A stretch of 64,000 nucleotides of DNA from Lysinibacillus parviboronicapiens (GCF_003049575.1 NZ_PYWI01000003.1:186001-250000); one strand, 5' to 3'; counted from the first letter of the stretch, positions 38,502 to 46,778 are shown. Notes: generated by a model not told the origin, from the sequence alone. Numbers and translations are program-made.

Positions 38502-38726
38502 TTAAACGTAATGATCTTTTATTTCATTGATTGCACAATACGCCATTCCTCGGTCTTTGTCCCAACCTTTATGAACAATCTCATCAATTCTATCCATTAA
38601 ATGTGCTACTGCCTGTTGTACAACCTCTAATTGAATCATCTGTGTAGATAAACTATAAGTATTGTTGCTATTTTCTAGTACTACTTTTTCTAATATGTGT
38701 TGTGTTTGTTGTTGCATGTTCATCAT
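38502..38726 (-). CDS. Small hypothetical protein, 74 residues
   Basis: Encodes a mostly helical, soluble 74-residue protein with a glutamine-rich start (MMNMQQQTQHIL). AAGGG lies five bases before ATG 38726. It lies downstream of the HTH protein gene in a run of small genes of the kind carried by prophages or plasmids. Function unknown. Confidence 0.55.
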   Translation of the reverse strand: MMNMQQQTQHILEKVVLENSNNTYSLSTQMIQLEVVQQAVAHLMDRIDEIVHKGWDKDRGMAYCAINEIKDHYV

Positions 38727-38743
38727 TTCCCTTCTATATATGT

Positions 38744-38824
38744 TTATTTGTTTGCTACCGCATTTAAAAGTAATTGTTTATTGTGGTCAGACATGACGCA
38801 CCATTCTTTAACAGTAACCTTCAT
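38744..38824 (-). CDS. Very small hypothetical protein, 26 residues
   Basis: ATG 38824 preceded by GTGAGG encodes 26 residues starting MKVTVKEWCVMSDHNKQ. Spacing to both neighbours is about 20 bases, as expected in an operon. Coding status is uncertain. Confidence 0.35.
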   Translation of the reverse strand: MKVTVKEWCVMSDHNKQLLLNAVANK

Positions 38825-38844
38825 GTGTCCTCACTTCCTTTCAA

Positions 38845-39672
38845 TTAAAATACTATTGTTGGTCCATCTCGTTCAGTTAACCAGTTATAGAAAGGCACTG
38901 TGCGCTCACGTGAAGATTCTTTCTTCATATATGAGGTGTTTGTTGTTGGATGCTTATCTCTCCGTTGTAATGCCTTTTTATGAGCCCCTACGAATATGGC
39001 ACGTAATGTTCTAGTGACCGTTAGCACACCTTCTTTAATGTCATTAGCTATTTTAAAGATGATGTTCTTGGCCAATATAAATTCATGAATGTTACTTACA
39101 TTAGATGCCATTACCACTTTATACAGCTCTTCTTTAAAGCTGTCTGGAAGAGGTAACGAATGCATAAAATCATAAAGCATTTGCTGATATTCATTCATAA
39201 ACTCTTTGCATACTTCTCTATCAGCATGAGCCCGTTTATAGACTTCTTTTAATAGAGCAACATCACTTTGTATCGTCTCTTGCACAAAAGGTTTGTCAGA
39301 GCTTCCACATGCTTCTAATTGATACGGCAAAATAATATAGATGTTTGCATCACGGCCTCCCTTTACCTTCGTAGTTGTTTGTTTCTTAATGATTCCTAGC
39401 AATTCCAATTTTGAAATAGCACGGTAAACTGTCTTTGTGCTGACCTCCAATGCTGCAGCAATCGTTGAAGCTTTTAAATGACAAGCTCTTGGATACTCCA
39501 ATGAATGACTAGCAAGTTTGAAAACAATGGCACGCTCTGATTCAGTCAAATCATAATAGTGCGCTGCTATATGATCCTCCACATTCTTATCCATATCTGC
39601 TATTGATTCAAATCTTGTGTATGCTGCTAAGTATTCAAAGGCCACCGTTTTCACCTCACTTTCCTGTATCAA
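38845..39672 (-). CDS. Winged-helix HTH protein, plasmid/phage replication-like
   Basis: A 275-residue protein with a helix-turn-helix in the first half (about residues 40-100: LTESERAIVFKLASHS, then STIAAALEVSTKTVYRAISK, LLGIIKKQ), followed by a helical region of unknown role. The layout resembles HTH proteins linked to replication or regulation in Bacillus plasmids and prophages, but I cannot name a family with confidence. It is divergent from the Xre gene at 39868 and probably shares its operator region. Confidence 0.65.
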   Translation of the reverse strand: MIQESEVKTVAFEYLAAYTRFESIADMDKNVEDHIAAHYYDLTESERAIVFKLASHSLEYPRACHLKASTIAAALEVSTKTVYRAISKLELLGIIKKQTTTKVKGGRDANIYIILPYQLEACGSSDKPFVQETIQSDVALLKEVYKRAHADREVCKEFMNEYQQMLYDFMHSLPLPDSFKEELYKVVMASNVSNIHEFILAKNIIFKIANDIKEGVLTVTRTLRAIFVGAHKKALQRRDKHPTTNTSYMKKESSRERTVPFYNWLTERDGPTIVF

Positions 39673-39737
39673 CTGATTAGTTCATTTGCTGATTAATATT
39701 TGATGATAAACAAGTCTTCTCTAACAAATTAACTCCA

Positions 39738-39844
39738 CAAGGTTAATATATCATCCCAAAAAGTTAATGTAAATTTACATTTTAACCTTTCAAGGTTACT
39801 TTTTAATATTTTGGGAAACAATTTAACTTCAAAAGTGCTATAAT
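39738..39844. promoter_or_regulatory. Divergent operator region with palindromes and extended -10 promoter
   Basis: Contains a perfect 14-bp palindrome ATGTAAATTTACAT (39767-39780), an adjoining inverted repeat TTAACCTT-TC-AAGGTTAC (39782-39799) and further AAGGTTAA words near 39740. For the plus-strand gene there is an extended -10, TGCTATAAT (39836-39844). These are likely binding sites for the small Xre protein. Confidence 0.6.
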
Positions 39845-39867
39845 CAAACTAAAAAAGAGGTCTTCTA

Positions 39868-40095
39868 ATGGTTATAAAATCAAATTTAAGAATTTTAATG
39901 GCTGAACATCGTATTGATGGAATATCAGCATTAATGGAGAAGTCGGGACTTAGTAGAAATGCTATTAATCGGTTGTATAAAGGAACTGATGAGGAAATGA
40001 AATCGACAAATTTAAAAACCTTAATAACGCTATGCGAAGTCTTTGAATGTAAACTATCTGATTTATTAGAGTTTACTCCAGAGCCAAAAAAGTAA
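39868..40095 (+). CDS. Xre/Cro-type transcriptional regulator
   Basis: A 75-residue protein consisting of one HTH domain of the YozG/HTH_26 type: LRILMAEHRIDGISALMEKS, LSRNAINRLYKG, and LCEVFECKLSDLLEF. Such small regulators are common in mobile elements, where they repress a divergent operon. ATG 39868 follows GAGG. The promoter has palindromic sites. Confidence 0.85.
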   Translation: MVIKSNLRILMAEHRIDGISALMEKSGLSRNAINRLYKGTDEEMKSTNLKTLITLCEVFECKLSDLLEFTPEPKK

Positions 40096-40517
40096 ATTTA
40101 ACACAGCAAAAAACTGCTACTCATTACGAGGCTGTTTTTCTTTTGGCCATAATAAAAAGCAACCACATTTCTGCAGCTGCTTAAATATATATATTAATTA
40201 TTAAGAGCATGTTTTAAAAGATTAAAAGAATAAATGATTAAGTTCCAAATTTCATCGTTTAAGACTTACTCCCCTAATGGATTTCAACATTTTAGCGGTA
40301 GGACATTGCGGTGGGACATCCACCAAAAGATTCTATTATGTTCCCCGCACAGTGTATAATCTTTATAAATTCAATTTATAATACTATCAAACGGAAAATC
40401 ATGTTTAATATGTGTATTTACTTTTCTTACTTAAAGTAAATACACAGTTATATTTTTTATTGATTAAGAAGAAAATTAATCACTTTTAGTTTTTAAAATA
40501 TAATGTAAGAATTTTTA
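40096..40517. other. Intergenic stretch with one hairpin
   Basis: About 420 bp, AT-rich, no gene. A hairpin TGCGGTGGGACAT (40307-40319) with ATGTTCCCCGCA (40338-40349), one bulge, is the only structure I see. No U-tract follows. Confidence 0.4.
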
Positions 40518-40973
40518 CTATAAAACACTGTCGCCCCACTTTTCTTGTGCTTTCTTGAATAATATTTCAATTTGTTCTTTATTATTTTTAATTAAATCAG
40601 CATTCTCATTATCAACAACACTTAAATCTCTTTTAATCATTATAGAGTACACTTGGTCATTCTCGTCCTTTATTTGAACACCATATGTATTTTCTCCAAA
40701 GAATGATGGCCATATGATTAGTGCAATTTTATTGTCATCTGTTGCAACACCTAAATTTCCTACAAACGATAAATAATTTGGGAATTTCACATTATACAAA
40801 TAGGAACTTTCTGATAGTACGTAACTTCTATTTGGTACAAATTCGTTTAACCCTTCTTTATAAGCAGTATATTTATTTTTCATCCATCCATACCAAAATA
40901 GATTATATAAAATAAAAACAGGGAAAAATACAGTTGCCAAAATTATAATAATTCTTTTCTTATTTTTTTTCAT
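40518..40973 (-). CDS. Hypothetical membrane-anchored protein
   Basis: A 151-residue protein with a basic start (MKKNKKR), one membrane helix (IIIILATVFFPVFILYNLFW) and an extracellular domain rich in beta-type sequence (SYLYNVKFPNYLSFVGNLGV). No family recognised. It directly follows the C-terminal remnant of an ABC ATPase gene, so it may once have belonged to a transporter or lantibiotic/bacteriocin-type operon; that is a guess. Confidence 0.6.
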   Translation of the reverse strand: MKKNKKRIIIILATVFFPVFILYNLFWYGWMKNKYTAYKEGLNEFVPNRSYVLSESSYLYNVKFPNYLSFVGNLGVATDDNKIALIIWPSFFGENTYGVQIKDENDQVYSIMIKRDLSVVDNENADLIKNNKEQIEILFKKAQEKWGDSVL

Positions 40974-40975
40974 AT

Positions 40976-41098
40976 TTAAATTATTCTCTTTCCTCTTTTT
41001 TTTATTTCTTCATCCTGAGTAACTAAAATAATTGTCTTACCACTATCATTCATACCTTTTAGAATACTCATTACTACATCTGCATTATCTTTATTTAG
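40976..41098 (-). pseudogene. C-terminal remnant of an ABC transporter ATPase
   Basis: The minus strand encodes 40 residues, LNKDNADVVMSILKGMNDSG then KTIILVTQDEEIKKRGKRII and a stop, which matches the end of LolD/MacB-type ATPases (D-loop helix, TH switch region, final KR-II). Nothing of the Walker or signature motifs remains; upstream sequence is the unrelated 41095-41373 gene. A recombination junction therefore lies at about 41098. Confidence 0.7.
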
Positions 41099-41373
41099 TG
41101 GTCAGCTTCTAGCTCTCTTTTACTCCAAAATTTCCTTTCAAGATAACGTTTTTGGCTCTCAAATAATTCCTTATTAGAATATTTTAAACGTTCTTCATCT
41201 GTTGTATCTCTTCCTAAATGCATTACTGTTTGAATAAACTTTATCTCATCAAATGTTAGTTGATACATATAATTTCCTAATTGTTGAATAGCTTCAACAC
41301 TGTTACTGATCTGTCTATTACAAGCAAGTCGATATATTGTTTTTGTGACGTTAATATAGTGAGCAAAATTCAT
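41095..41373 (-). CDS. Hypothetical protein, 92 residues
   Basis: A soluble helical protein with MNFAHYINVTKTIYRLACNR and a C-terminal half LTFDEIKFIQTVMHLGRDTT followed by a charged region. The layout vaguely recalls DUF3775-type proteins, but I do not assign it. AAGGAAT precedes the ATG. Its last four codons overlap the ABC remnant, so the true C-terminus may have been altered by the recombination. Confidence 0.5.
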   Translation of the reverse strand: MNFAHYINVTKTIYRLACNRQISNSVEAIQQLGNYMYQLTFDEIKFIQTVMHLGRDTTDEERLKYSNKELFESQKRYLERKFWSKRELEADH

Positions 41374-41423
41374 TTATATTCCTTGATTTCCACTTACAAT
41401 TATTATATATCAATTTCTAACAA

Positions 41424-41454
41424 ATAAAAAACACCAACCGAAGTAAGTGTTTTT
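41424..41454 (-). terminator. Terminator after the lipoprotein gene
   Basis: AAACAC and GTGTTT arms with a T-run on the minus strand. Confidence 0.55.
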
Positions 41455-41563
41455 CATAAAGCCTATTTATTGTTCCCCCATCACTGAGTGGTCTTTTTAT
41501 GGATTACTCAATCATAGCTCCTGTTGAAGGACATTTACTCACTAATTCAAACGATTTACTACT

Positions 41564-42061
41564 CTACTTACCTAACTCAACCTTCACTGACAAAGCTATA
41601 TCTACTGGAGGAGTTTCTTCTTGAACTACACATGAAATTAAGTAAGCCCCTTCTGGTAAATCATTAAATACCTGTTCAAAACTTTCATTCTCCTTCAAGA
41701 GACCAGCTGCAACCTGTCTTTTATCATCCGCATTTCGAATACTATACCGAAAGCTTTTAGTGCCAGTATTCAATAAATATATCTTAACCTTCAAATCTCC
41801 GTGAATTGTAAAATATGATTTACTTTCACCAAGAGAAGACACTATTTGTTCATCAATCATACGTTCATGAGTAACTTCAATTCGCTCTTCCTTTAACTCT
41901 TTCTCTTTCTTCTTTTGAGTAGTATCCAACGCAACTGGTTCATTTTTGATTACTTTTGACTCTCCATTGGAAGATGGTTCTTCTGTTTGAGATGAATACA
42001 TACTACATCCTGATAAAATAATACAAATAGAACATATATGTGCTAATTTATATATTTTCAT
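41564..42061 (-). CDS. Lipoprotein with beta-sandwich-like C-terminal domain
   Basis: A 165-residue lipoprotein: signal peptide with lipobox ILSGC (Cys19), a charged lysine/glutamate-rich linker (to about residue 75), then a domain with NTGTKSFRYSIRN, LKENESFEQVF and LPEGAYLISC. This C-terminal domain resembles that of the secreted protein encoded at 42305-42796, position by position. Function unknown. AGGAGAG precedes the ATG. Confidence 0.7.
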   Translation of the reverse strand: MKIYKLAHICSICIILSGCSMYSSQTEEPSSNGESKVIKNEPVALDTTQKKKEKELKEERIEVTHERMIDEQIVSSLGESKSYFTIHGDLKVKIYLLNTGTKSFRYSIRNADDKRQVAAGLLKENESFEQVFNDLPEGAYLISCVVQEETPPVDIALSVKVELGK

Positions 42062-42224
42062 AATTCTCTCCTATGCAATACTTATTTTATTTCAAATTAA
42101 TTATAGCAAAAAAATTAACAATTTTTTCTTATTCTGTATACTTGCTTCGTTAGTTGAATAAATACTACCAATAAAACACCCGAGTCTTAAGTCACTCAAA
42201 ATGAGTGATTTATTAATTTGTAAC

Positions 42225-42265
42225 TAAAAAAGACCAGGCTCAAAAATTTGAGTACCTGGACTTTT
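42225..42265 (-). terminator. Terminator after the secreted protein gene
   Basis: CCAGG/CCTGG arms with inner CTCAAA/TTTGAG pairing; a T-run follows on the minus strand. Confidence 0.75.
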
Positions 42266-42304
42266 GATAGTTCATATGATTATTAATATATAATAATTAA
42301 TAGT

Positions 42305-42796
42305 CTAGTTTAATGATCTGACAGCGAAATCAAATGCTCCTGGACCACCATTAGATGAAATAATTGAGATCTTATATTCACCAACAGGGATAGAATCTAG
42401 ATCAGCCCATGCAGTATAAGTTTTAGATTCACCAGGTTTTAAAGTACCAGAATTCCAAATACTACCGCCAGGAGTGTAAATTTTCCAAGTAAAATTATTT
42501 GAACCTCTATTTGCAATGTTATATCTTATGTCATACTTACTTGTACCAACTTGGAATGAATTTTTAAATTCTCCATTTACTAATGGCTGGTTAATGTAGC
42601 TTGCCATTCCTGATCTTACCCATTTCCAAGAATCACTACCAAAATACTCTTCGTGATTCGAATCAATAGTACTCTCTTCATTTTCCTGAATGTTTGTGTT
42701 AATTGTTTCTTTTTCATCTGCCATTGCAGATGCCATACTAGTTCCTGCTAAAGCTAAAGTTAATGCAGATACTGCTGCCAATTTTGTAAATTTCAT
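42305..42796 (-). CDS. Secreted hypothetical protein, paralogue of the neighbouring lipoprotein domain
   Basis: A 163-residue exported protein with a clear signal peptide (MKFTKLAAVSALTLALAG, then AMA cleavage before DEKET). The mature part contains SWKWVRSGMASYI and a beta-sandwich-like domain: NRGSNNFTWKIYT, LKPGESKTYTAW, IPVGEYKISI. The spacing N-G-x-F, G-x-LK-x-ES and P-x-G-x-Y-x-IS is shared with the lipoprotein at 41564. It lacks cysteines. Function unknown. GGAGTG precedes the ATG. Confidence 0.7.
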   Translation of the reverse strand: MKFTKLAAVSALTLALAGTSMASAMADEKETINTNIQENEESTIDSNHEEYFGSDSWKWVRSGMASYINQPLVNGEFKNSFQVGTSKYDIRYNIANRGSNNFTWKIYTPGGSIWNSGTLKPGESKTYTAWADLDSIPVGEYKISIISSNGGPGAFDFAVRSLN

Positions 42797-42934
42797 AAGA
42801 TGTCACTCCAAATTTTATATTTTTAAGTATTTTAATTTACGTAAATAATATGTGAAATTTATAATCTAGATGTCTTACCCTCGAGTTAATTTAATCCTAT
42901 CATTACCAATACATCCAATTCAATGGAAATTGAA

Positions 42935-43002
42935 CGCCAATTTTTGGCGGTGTTATTCTAATTCACGCCAGTTCCCGCCATGTACAACGCCATTTTTTGG
43001 CG
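42935..43002. promoter_or_regulatory. Cluster of CGCCA inverted and direct repeats
   Basis: Two near-identical palindromes, CGCCAATTTTTGGCG (42935-42949) and CGCCATTTTTTGGCG (42988-43002), flank two single CGCCA words (42966-42970 and 42976-42980). The cluster lies about 140-205 bp upstream of the secreted protein gene. I know no Bacillus regulator with this site. Confidence 0.5.
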
Positions 43003-43142
43003 CGATATTTTCTTTTTTATAGTTCAAAAGATTTGTTTTTTTGTATTTGTCACAGAATGTTTGACATTTGTATTTTAACTATCTCTTTTTATTTATTATT
43101 TGTGAATATCACTTTCACAAATCTGTCATTTTTATACTGTTA

Positions 43143-43289
43143 TTAATCATATAAGCGATCATTTGTCATTGTACGATTCTTTAAATCCTTCAAATGTGAA
43201 GCCTGAATAACACCCTCTTTAACAGCTTGTGCAATAAAGTTTTCTGTTTCAGTTTTCATAGCTGGTGTACCTGGATTCCAATTTGTCAC
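43143..43289 (-). CDS. Small protein, 48 residues, phage-like
   Basis: From GTG 43289, which has AAGGAGG at good spacing, the minus strand encodes 48 residues starting TNWNPGTPAMKTETENFIAQ after the initiator and ending NRTMTNDRLYD. The frame is open to 43340 but the upstream part overlaps a terminator. Short proteins of this kind occur near phage tail genes; identity is not certain. Confidence 0.5.
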   Translation of the reverse strand: MTNWNPGTPAMKTETENFIAQAVKEGVIQASHLKDLKNRTMTNDRLYD

Positions 43290-43321
43290 TTTAACTTCCT
43301 CCTTTTTGTCTTCCGCACACA

Positions 43322-43349
43322 ATAAAAAGCACCTACCCAAAGGTAAGTG
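43322..43349 (-). terminator. Terminator between two small genes
   Basis: CACCTACC with GGTAAGTG (one mismatch), followed on the minus strand by TTTTTATT. Confidence 0.6.
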
Positions 43350-43374
43350 TCTATATAAACAGTTTATTCAATTG

Positions 43375-43557
43375 CTACATTGCTCTCTTTTTATTCTTCT
43401 TCAGTTGTTGCACCGATGTCAGCTTAACTTTTGGTGCTGGCCCTTCAATATCATTAGAGATTTCTTTCGAACGTTGCTCTGCGGCTTCTGTATCTGCATC
43501 ATAGTATGCCTCGATAAATTTAAGATACTTTTTCACTCCCCCCCCGTAGTAACTCAT
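43375..43557 (-). CDS. Small hypothetical protein, 60 residues
   Basis: ATG 43557 after AAGG encodes a basic, partly helical 60-residue protein (MSYYGGGVKKYLKFIEAYYD), ending in a lysine-rich tail. The reading frame could also begin two codons earlier at TTG. It looks like a small phage structural or accessory protein; no family assigned. Confidence 0.45.
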   Translation of the reverse strand: MSYYGGGVKKYLKFIEAYYDADTEAAEQRSKEISNDIEGPAPKVKLTSVQQLKKNKKRAM

Positions 43558-43562
43558 AATCA

Positions 43563-43680
43563 ACCTTCTCTCGCTCTTTTAATCACTTCTATAGCTTGTT
43601 TGGGTATAAACATCCAAGATGAAGAAAAGCGCTCGTACGCCCTCTCTAAAATTTCTATTTGTCGCTTCCTGTTCTCTTTC
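43563..43680 (-). pseudogene. Fragment of an unrecognised, phage-like gene
   Basis: The minus strand reads RKRQIEILERAYERFSSSWM and continues FIPKQAIEVIKRAREG to a stop, convincingly protein-like, but no start codon lies in frame before the upstream TGA. It is probably a truncated gene. Confidence 0.35.
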
Positions 43681-43691
43681 TCTGCTAATCA

Positions 43692-43778
43692 TTAAAGCGA
43701 GTCGTTTGGTCCTTTAATTACACCTGGTACTGTTCCGCTGATTGTTTTAAATACTTGGTCACTCGTTTGATGTCGCAT
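43692..43778 (-). CDS. Short phage-like peptide, 28 residues
   Basis: MRHQTSDQVFKTISGTVPGV and then IKGPNDSL resembles the C-terminal end of a phage protein. GTGGAAGG precedes the ATG. It may be a small gene or a remnant. Confidence 0.3.
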   Translation of the reverse strand: MRHQTSDQVFKTISGTVPGVIKGPNDSL

Positions 43779-43851
43779 CCTTCCACTAGTGAAAAGACCA
43801 CTCATAAATAGAGTTATGGCTAATTTCAAATAGAGAGCAATATACTTCTTA

Positions 43852-44247
43852 CTATTCTAAGTTAATTGCACCACTTTCCACTAAACTCTCAATATCCTCA
43901 GGTTTAAACCGTTTTAAATCATATGTTGTTAATACATTACCTATTTTGTATTGATCACCATTGTGTCGAAGATCTCGATTTACATTAGATTTATCTCTGT
44001 AAAGTGTCTGTATAACTCTGTGAGGAAGGAAGCCCAATACAATAGCTGTTATTCTAACAAATCGAATGGTAGCAGTTGTTGCCGTTGGTGAACCAATATT
44101 ATCCTTAAAGATAAACTCCCAAAAAACTCCGTTTATGGTGGCTCGATCGGTTATCTCGCTGATATTGCAACAGATGTAACAGTCTAACCTAAACCTGTTA
44201 TCGAAATCTACATACCAACAATATAAAAAGTAGCACTTCAAATGCAT
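43852..44247 (-). pseudogene. Probable phage-gene remnant
   Basis: The 131-codon frame reads poorly at its N-terminus (cysteine and aromatic-rich), whereas the last third (DLRHNGDQYKIGNVLTTYDL, then KRFKPEDIESLVESGAINLE) looks like a genuine protein end. I take it as a degraded gene whose upstream part has been lost or scrambled. Confidence 0.35.
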
Positions 44248-44387
44248 GCTTCAAATGGAGCTTCTCTTTCGATACAGTTTTTCTAACATTAAACTACTAT
44301 ATTGTATTGACAGATATTTCCGCAAACACTACAGTTGTACTATTTTTTCAGAACTTTCAAATTACTAATAGAAATGAGGATTGCTAT

Positions 44388-45328
44388 ATGTTAACACTTG
44401 AGAAAATTCAAGCTGCCAAAATAAAACTTGCACCTTATATTTATGAAACACCTGTTATCCGTCTATATGGACTCGACGATATTTTAGGTTGCAACGTATT
44501 TATAAAAGCAGAGAATATGCAAAAAACTAACTCATTCAAATTACGTGGTGCTCTCAATAAAATGCTTTCGATGCCAATTGAACAATTACAAAATGGCGTT
44601 ATTGCCGCTTCCTCTGGTAATCATGGTAAAGGTGTTGCCTACGCAGCAAAGTTACTAAACATTCAAGCAACAATCGTCTTACCAGATACTGCACCAATCG
44701 TTAAAGTGGAGGGTATACGTGCACTTGGCGCAAATGTTGTGTTATGTAAGCTTGCCGAAAGACATGCAGTGACTGAAAGACTAAGCGTAGCACACAATTA
44801 TGCCATCATTCACCCTTATGATGATTATCATATTATGGCAGGTCAAGGAACGGTAGGTTTAGAAATCTTAGAGCAATTGCCACACGTCGATACGATTGTT
44901 GTTCCAATGGGCGGCGGCGGACTGATTAGTGGTGTAGCGACCGCTATAAAATCTTTAGCACCTCACGTCAAAGTAATCGGGGCAGAACCCGCTGTCGTTT
45001 CACGTTATGCAAAAAGCCTAAAAGCCGGCGAGAGATTACTTGTAGAAGAACAAAAATCTTTAGCAGACGCTCTGCTAACTTTACAACCTGGTGAGCGCAA
45101 TTTCCCTATTGTGCAAAAACTTGTTGATAGAGTTGTGAGCGTAGAGGAAGATTTTCTTTATAGTGGCATGAAGATTTACTACTAGACGGCAAACAGCTTG
45201 CCGAACCTTCCTCCTCAATAGGTATTGGGGCTGCACTTCAAGGGATTGTACCAATCAAAAAAAATGATAATGTGTGCTTTCTTATTTCAGGTGGCAATGT
45301 CGGATTAAATCAATTACAAACTTTGTAG
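44388..45328 (+). pseudogene. Threonine/serine dehydratase with C-terminal frameshift
   Basis: A PLP-dependent fold II dehydratase that would deaminate threonine to 2-oxobutyrate or serine to pyruvate. ATG 44388 follows GAGG; the frame shows the PLP-lysine motif NSFKLRGA, SSGNHGKG and the phosphate-binding VPMGGGGLISG. It stops at 45183-45185 after GMKIYY. Adding one T in the run at 45175-45177 restores LLLDGKQLAEPSSS, then LISGGNVGL, to a stop at 45326-45328, giving about 313 residues, the normal length of the short catabolic form. The last helix-strand elements are thus out of frame. The ridA gene follows at once. Confidence 0.85.
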
Positions 45329-45339
45329 GAGGTAATTAC

Positions 45340-45708
45340 ATGAAGCGAGTATATTTAGATAAAGAACCTTTGGGGCATTATACGCCAGGTATGATTAGTA
45401 ACGGCCATTTGTATATATCTGGGCAAACTTCAGCTGATCCGGTTACAGGCAAGCCTGCTAAAGGTGGTATTCAAGGCGAAACATTAATGGCACTCCAAAA
45501 AATGGAGGCTGTGCTCCAAGCAAGTGAACTTACAAAGGAAGCTGTTGTGATGTGCAGAGTCTATATTACCTCTTCCGAGTTATGGGGAGAAGTGAACGAA
45601 GCCTATGCTAAATTTTTTGGTGAGCATAAACCTGCACGTGCAATTATTCCTATTAAAGAACTAAATCACGGTTGCTTAATTGAATTAGAGGCTGTGGCAG
45701 AACTATAA
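45340..45708 (+). CDS. ridA: RidA-family enamine/imine deaminase
   Basis: A 122-residue protein of the RidA/YjgF family, which hydrolyses reactive 2-aminoacrylate released by threonine/serine dehydratases. Typical features are ISGQTSADPVTG, the arginine in CRVYITS and KPARAIIPI near the end. ATG 45340 has GGAGG seven bases upstream; upstream in-frame codons belong to the dehydratase tail. Being 11 bp after the dehydratase, it fits a two-gene operon of producer and detoxifier. Confidence 0.92.
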   Translation: MKRVYLDKEPLGHYTPGMISNGHLYISGQTSADPVTGKPAKGGIQGETLMALQKMEAVLQASELTKEAVVMCRVYITSSELWGEVNEAYAKFFGEHKPARAIIPIKELNHGCLIELEAVAEL

Positions 45709-45715
45709 ATAAAAT

Positions 45716-45751
45716 AAAAAAGGGTATTCCATAAATGGAATACCCTTTTTT
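45716..45751. terminator. Bidirectional terminator between ridA and speB
   Basis: AAAAAAGGGTATTCCA (45716-45731) and its inverse at 45736-45751, perfect 16-bp stem with T-runs on both strands. Confidence 0.92.
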
Positions 45752-45905
45752 ATTGCTTACGATTATTGCTTAGCTTCATCGCACATATGGTTATTAACCT
45801 ACTTACTTTTCCCTATCAGATAGCTTTTCTGCGAGCAACTTCGATGCTGTCATTGCGACTGACAGCTTTACTTTTATTGCACAAATGTAGCCGTAACTTT
45901 GTACC

Positions 45906-46778
45906 TTATTTTACCCAACCCAGTATCATTTCTCTAAGTAATTTTGAAGCTGTGTTCGCTGTCATTTCAGATGAATCATAGATTGGAGCCACTTCAACTA
46001 GGTCAAAGCCAACTACATTTACACCACTCGCTGCAATGGCGTGTATTGACGCTAGTAATTCTTTTGATGTAATTCCTCCACAATCTACTGTGCCCGTACC
46101 TGGCGCATGTGCTGGATCTAACACATCTATATCAATTGTAACGTATACATTACGTCCTGCTAGTGTTGGTAATACTTCTTTTAACGGCTCTAGCACTTCA
46201 AATTTTGAAATATGCATGCCGTTTTCTTGTGCCCATTCAAATTCTTCCTTCATGCCTGAACGAATACCAAACGAATACACATTTTTTGGTCCGATATGCT
46301 CTGCAATTTTACGAATTGGCGTTGAGTGAGAAAGTGGTTCCCCTTCATATTCAACACGTAAATCTGTATGTGCATCAAAGTGAATGATTGCTAAATCTTC
46401 GTATTTTGCAGAGACTGCCTTCATCACCGGCCATGATACTAAATGCTCGCCACCCATGCCGACAGGAATTTTGCCATCTTCTAAAAGTTTTACAATGAAT
46501 TTTTCAATTTCATCTAGTGAACGTTGTGCATTCCCAAACGGTAGTGGAATATCCCCTGCATCAAAATACTTTACTTCATCCAATTCCCGCTCTAAATATG
46601 GGCTGTATTCTTCAAGTCCAATAGATACTTCGCGAATACGTTGTGGACCAAAACGAGAGCCTGGGCGATAACTAACTGTCCAATCCATTGGCATGCCATA
46701 AATGACTGCCTGCGCATCCTCATATGTCGGATGACTTTTTATAAAAACATTTCCAGAATAAGCTTCATCAAATCTCAT
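45906..46778 (-). CDS. speB: Agmatinase
   Basis: A 290-residue binuclear manganese ureohydrolase that converts agmatine to putrescine and urea. Metal-binding motifs GGEHLVSWP, FDAHTDLR and DIDVLDPAHAPGTG are all present. Length equals B. subtilis SpeB. In B. subtilis the spermidine synthase gene speE precedes it; here the 312 bp upstream contain no speE. Confidence 0.95.
   Translation of the reverse strand: MRFDEAYSGNVFIKSHPTYEDAQAVIYGMPMDWTVSYRPGSRFGPQRIREVSIGLEEYSPYLERELDEVKYFDAGDIPLPFGNAQRSLDEIEKFIVKLLEDGKIPVGMGGEHLVSWPVMKAVSAKYEDLAIIHFDAHTDLRVEYEGEPLSHSTPIRKIAEHIGPKNVYSFGIRSGMKEEFEWAQENGMHISKFEVLEPLKEVLPTLAGRNVYVTIDIDVLDPAHAPGTGTVDCGGITSKELLASIHAIAASGVNVVGFDLVEVAPIYDSSEMTANTASKLLREMILGWVK

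Noticed and set aside
37310-44300. Complete prophage
   Set aside because: No integrase, terminase, portal, capsid, tail or lysis genes are visible; only small genes and fragments remain.
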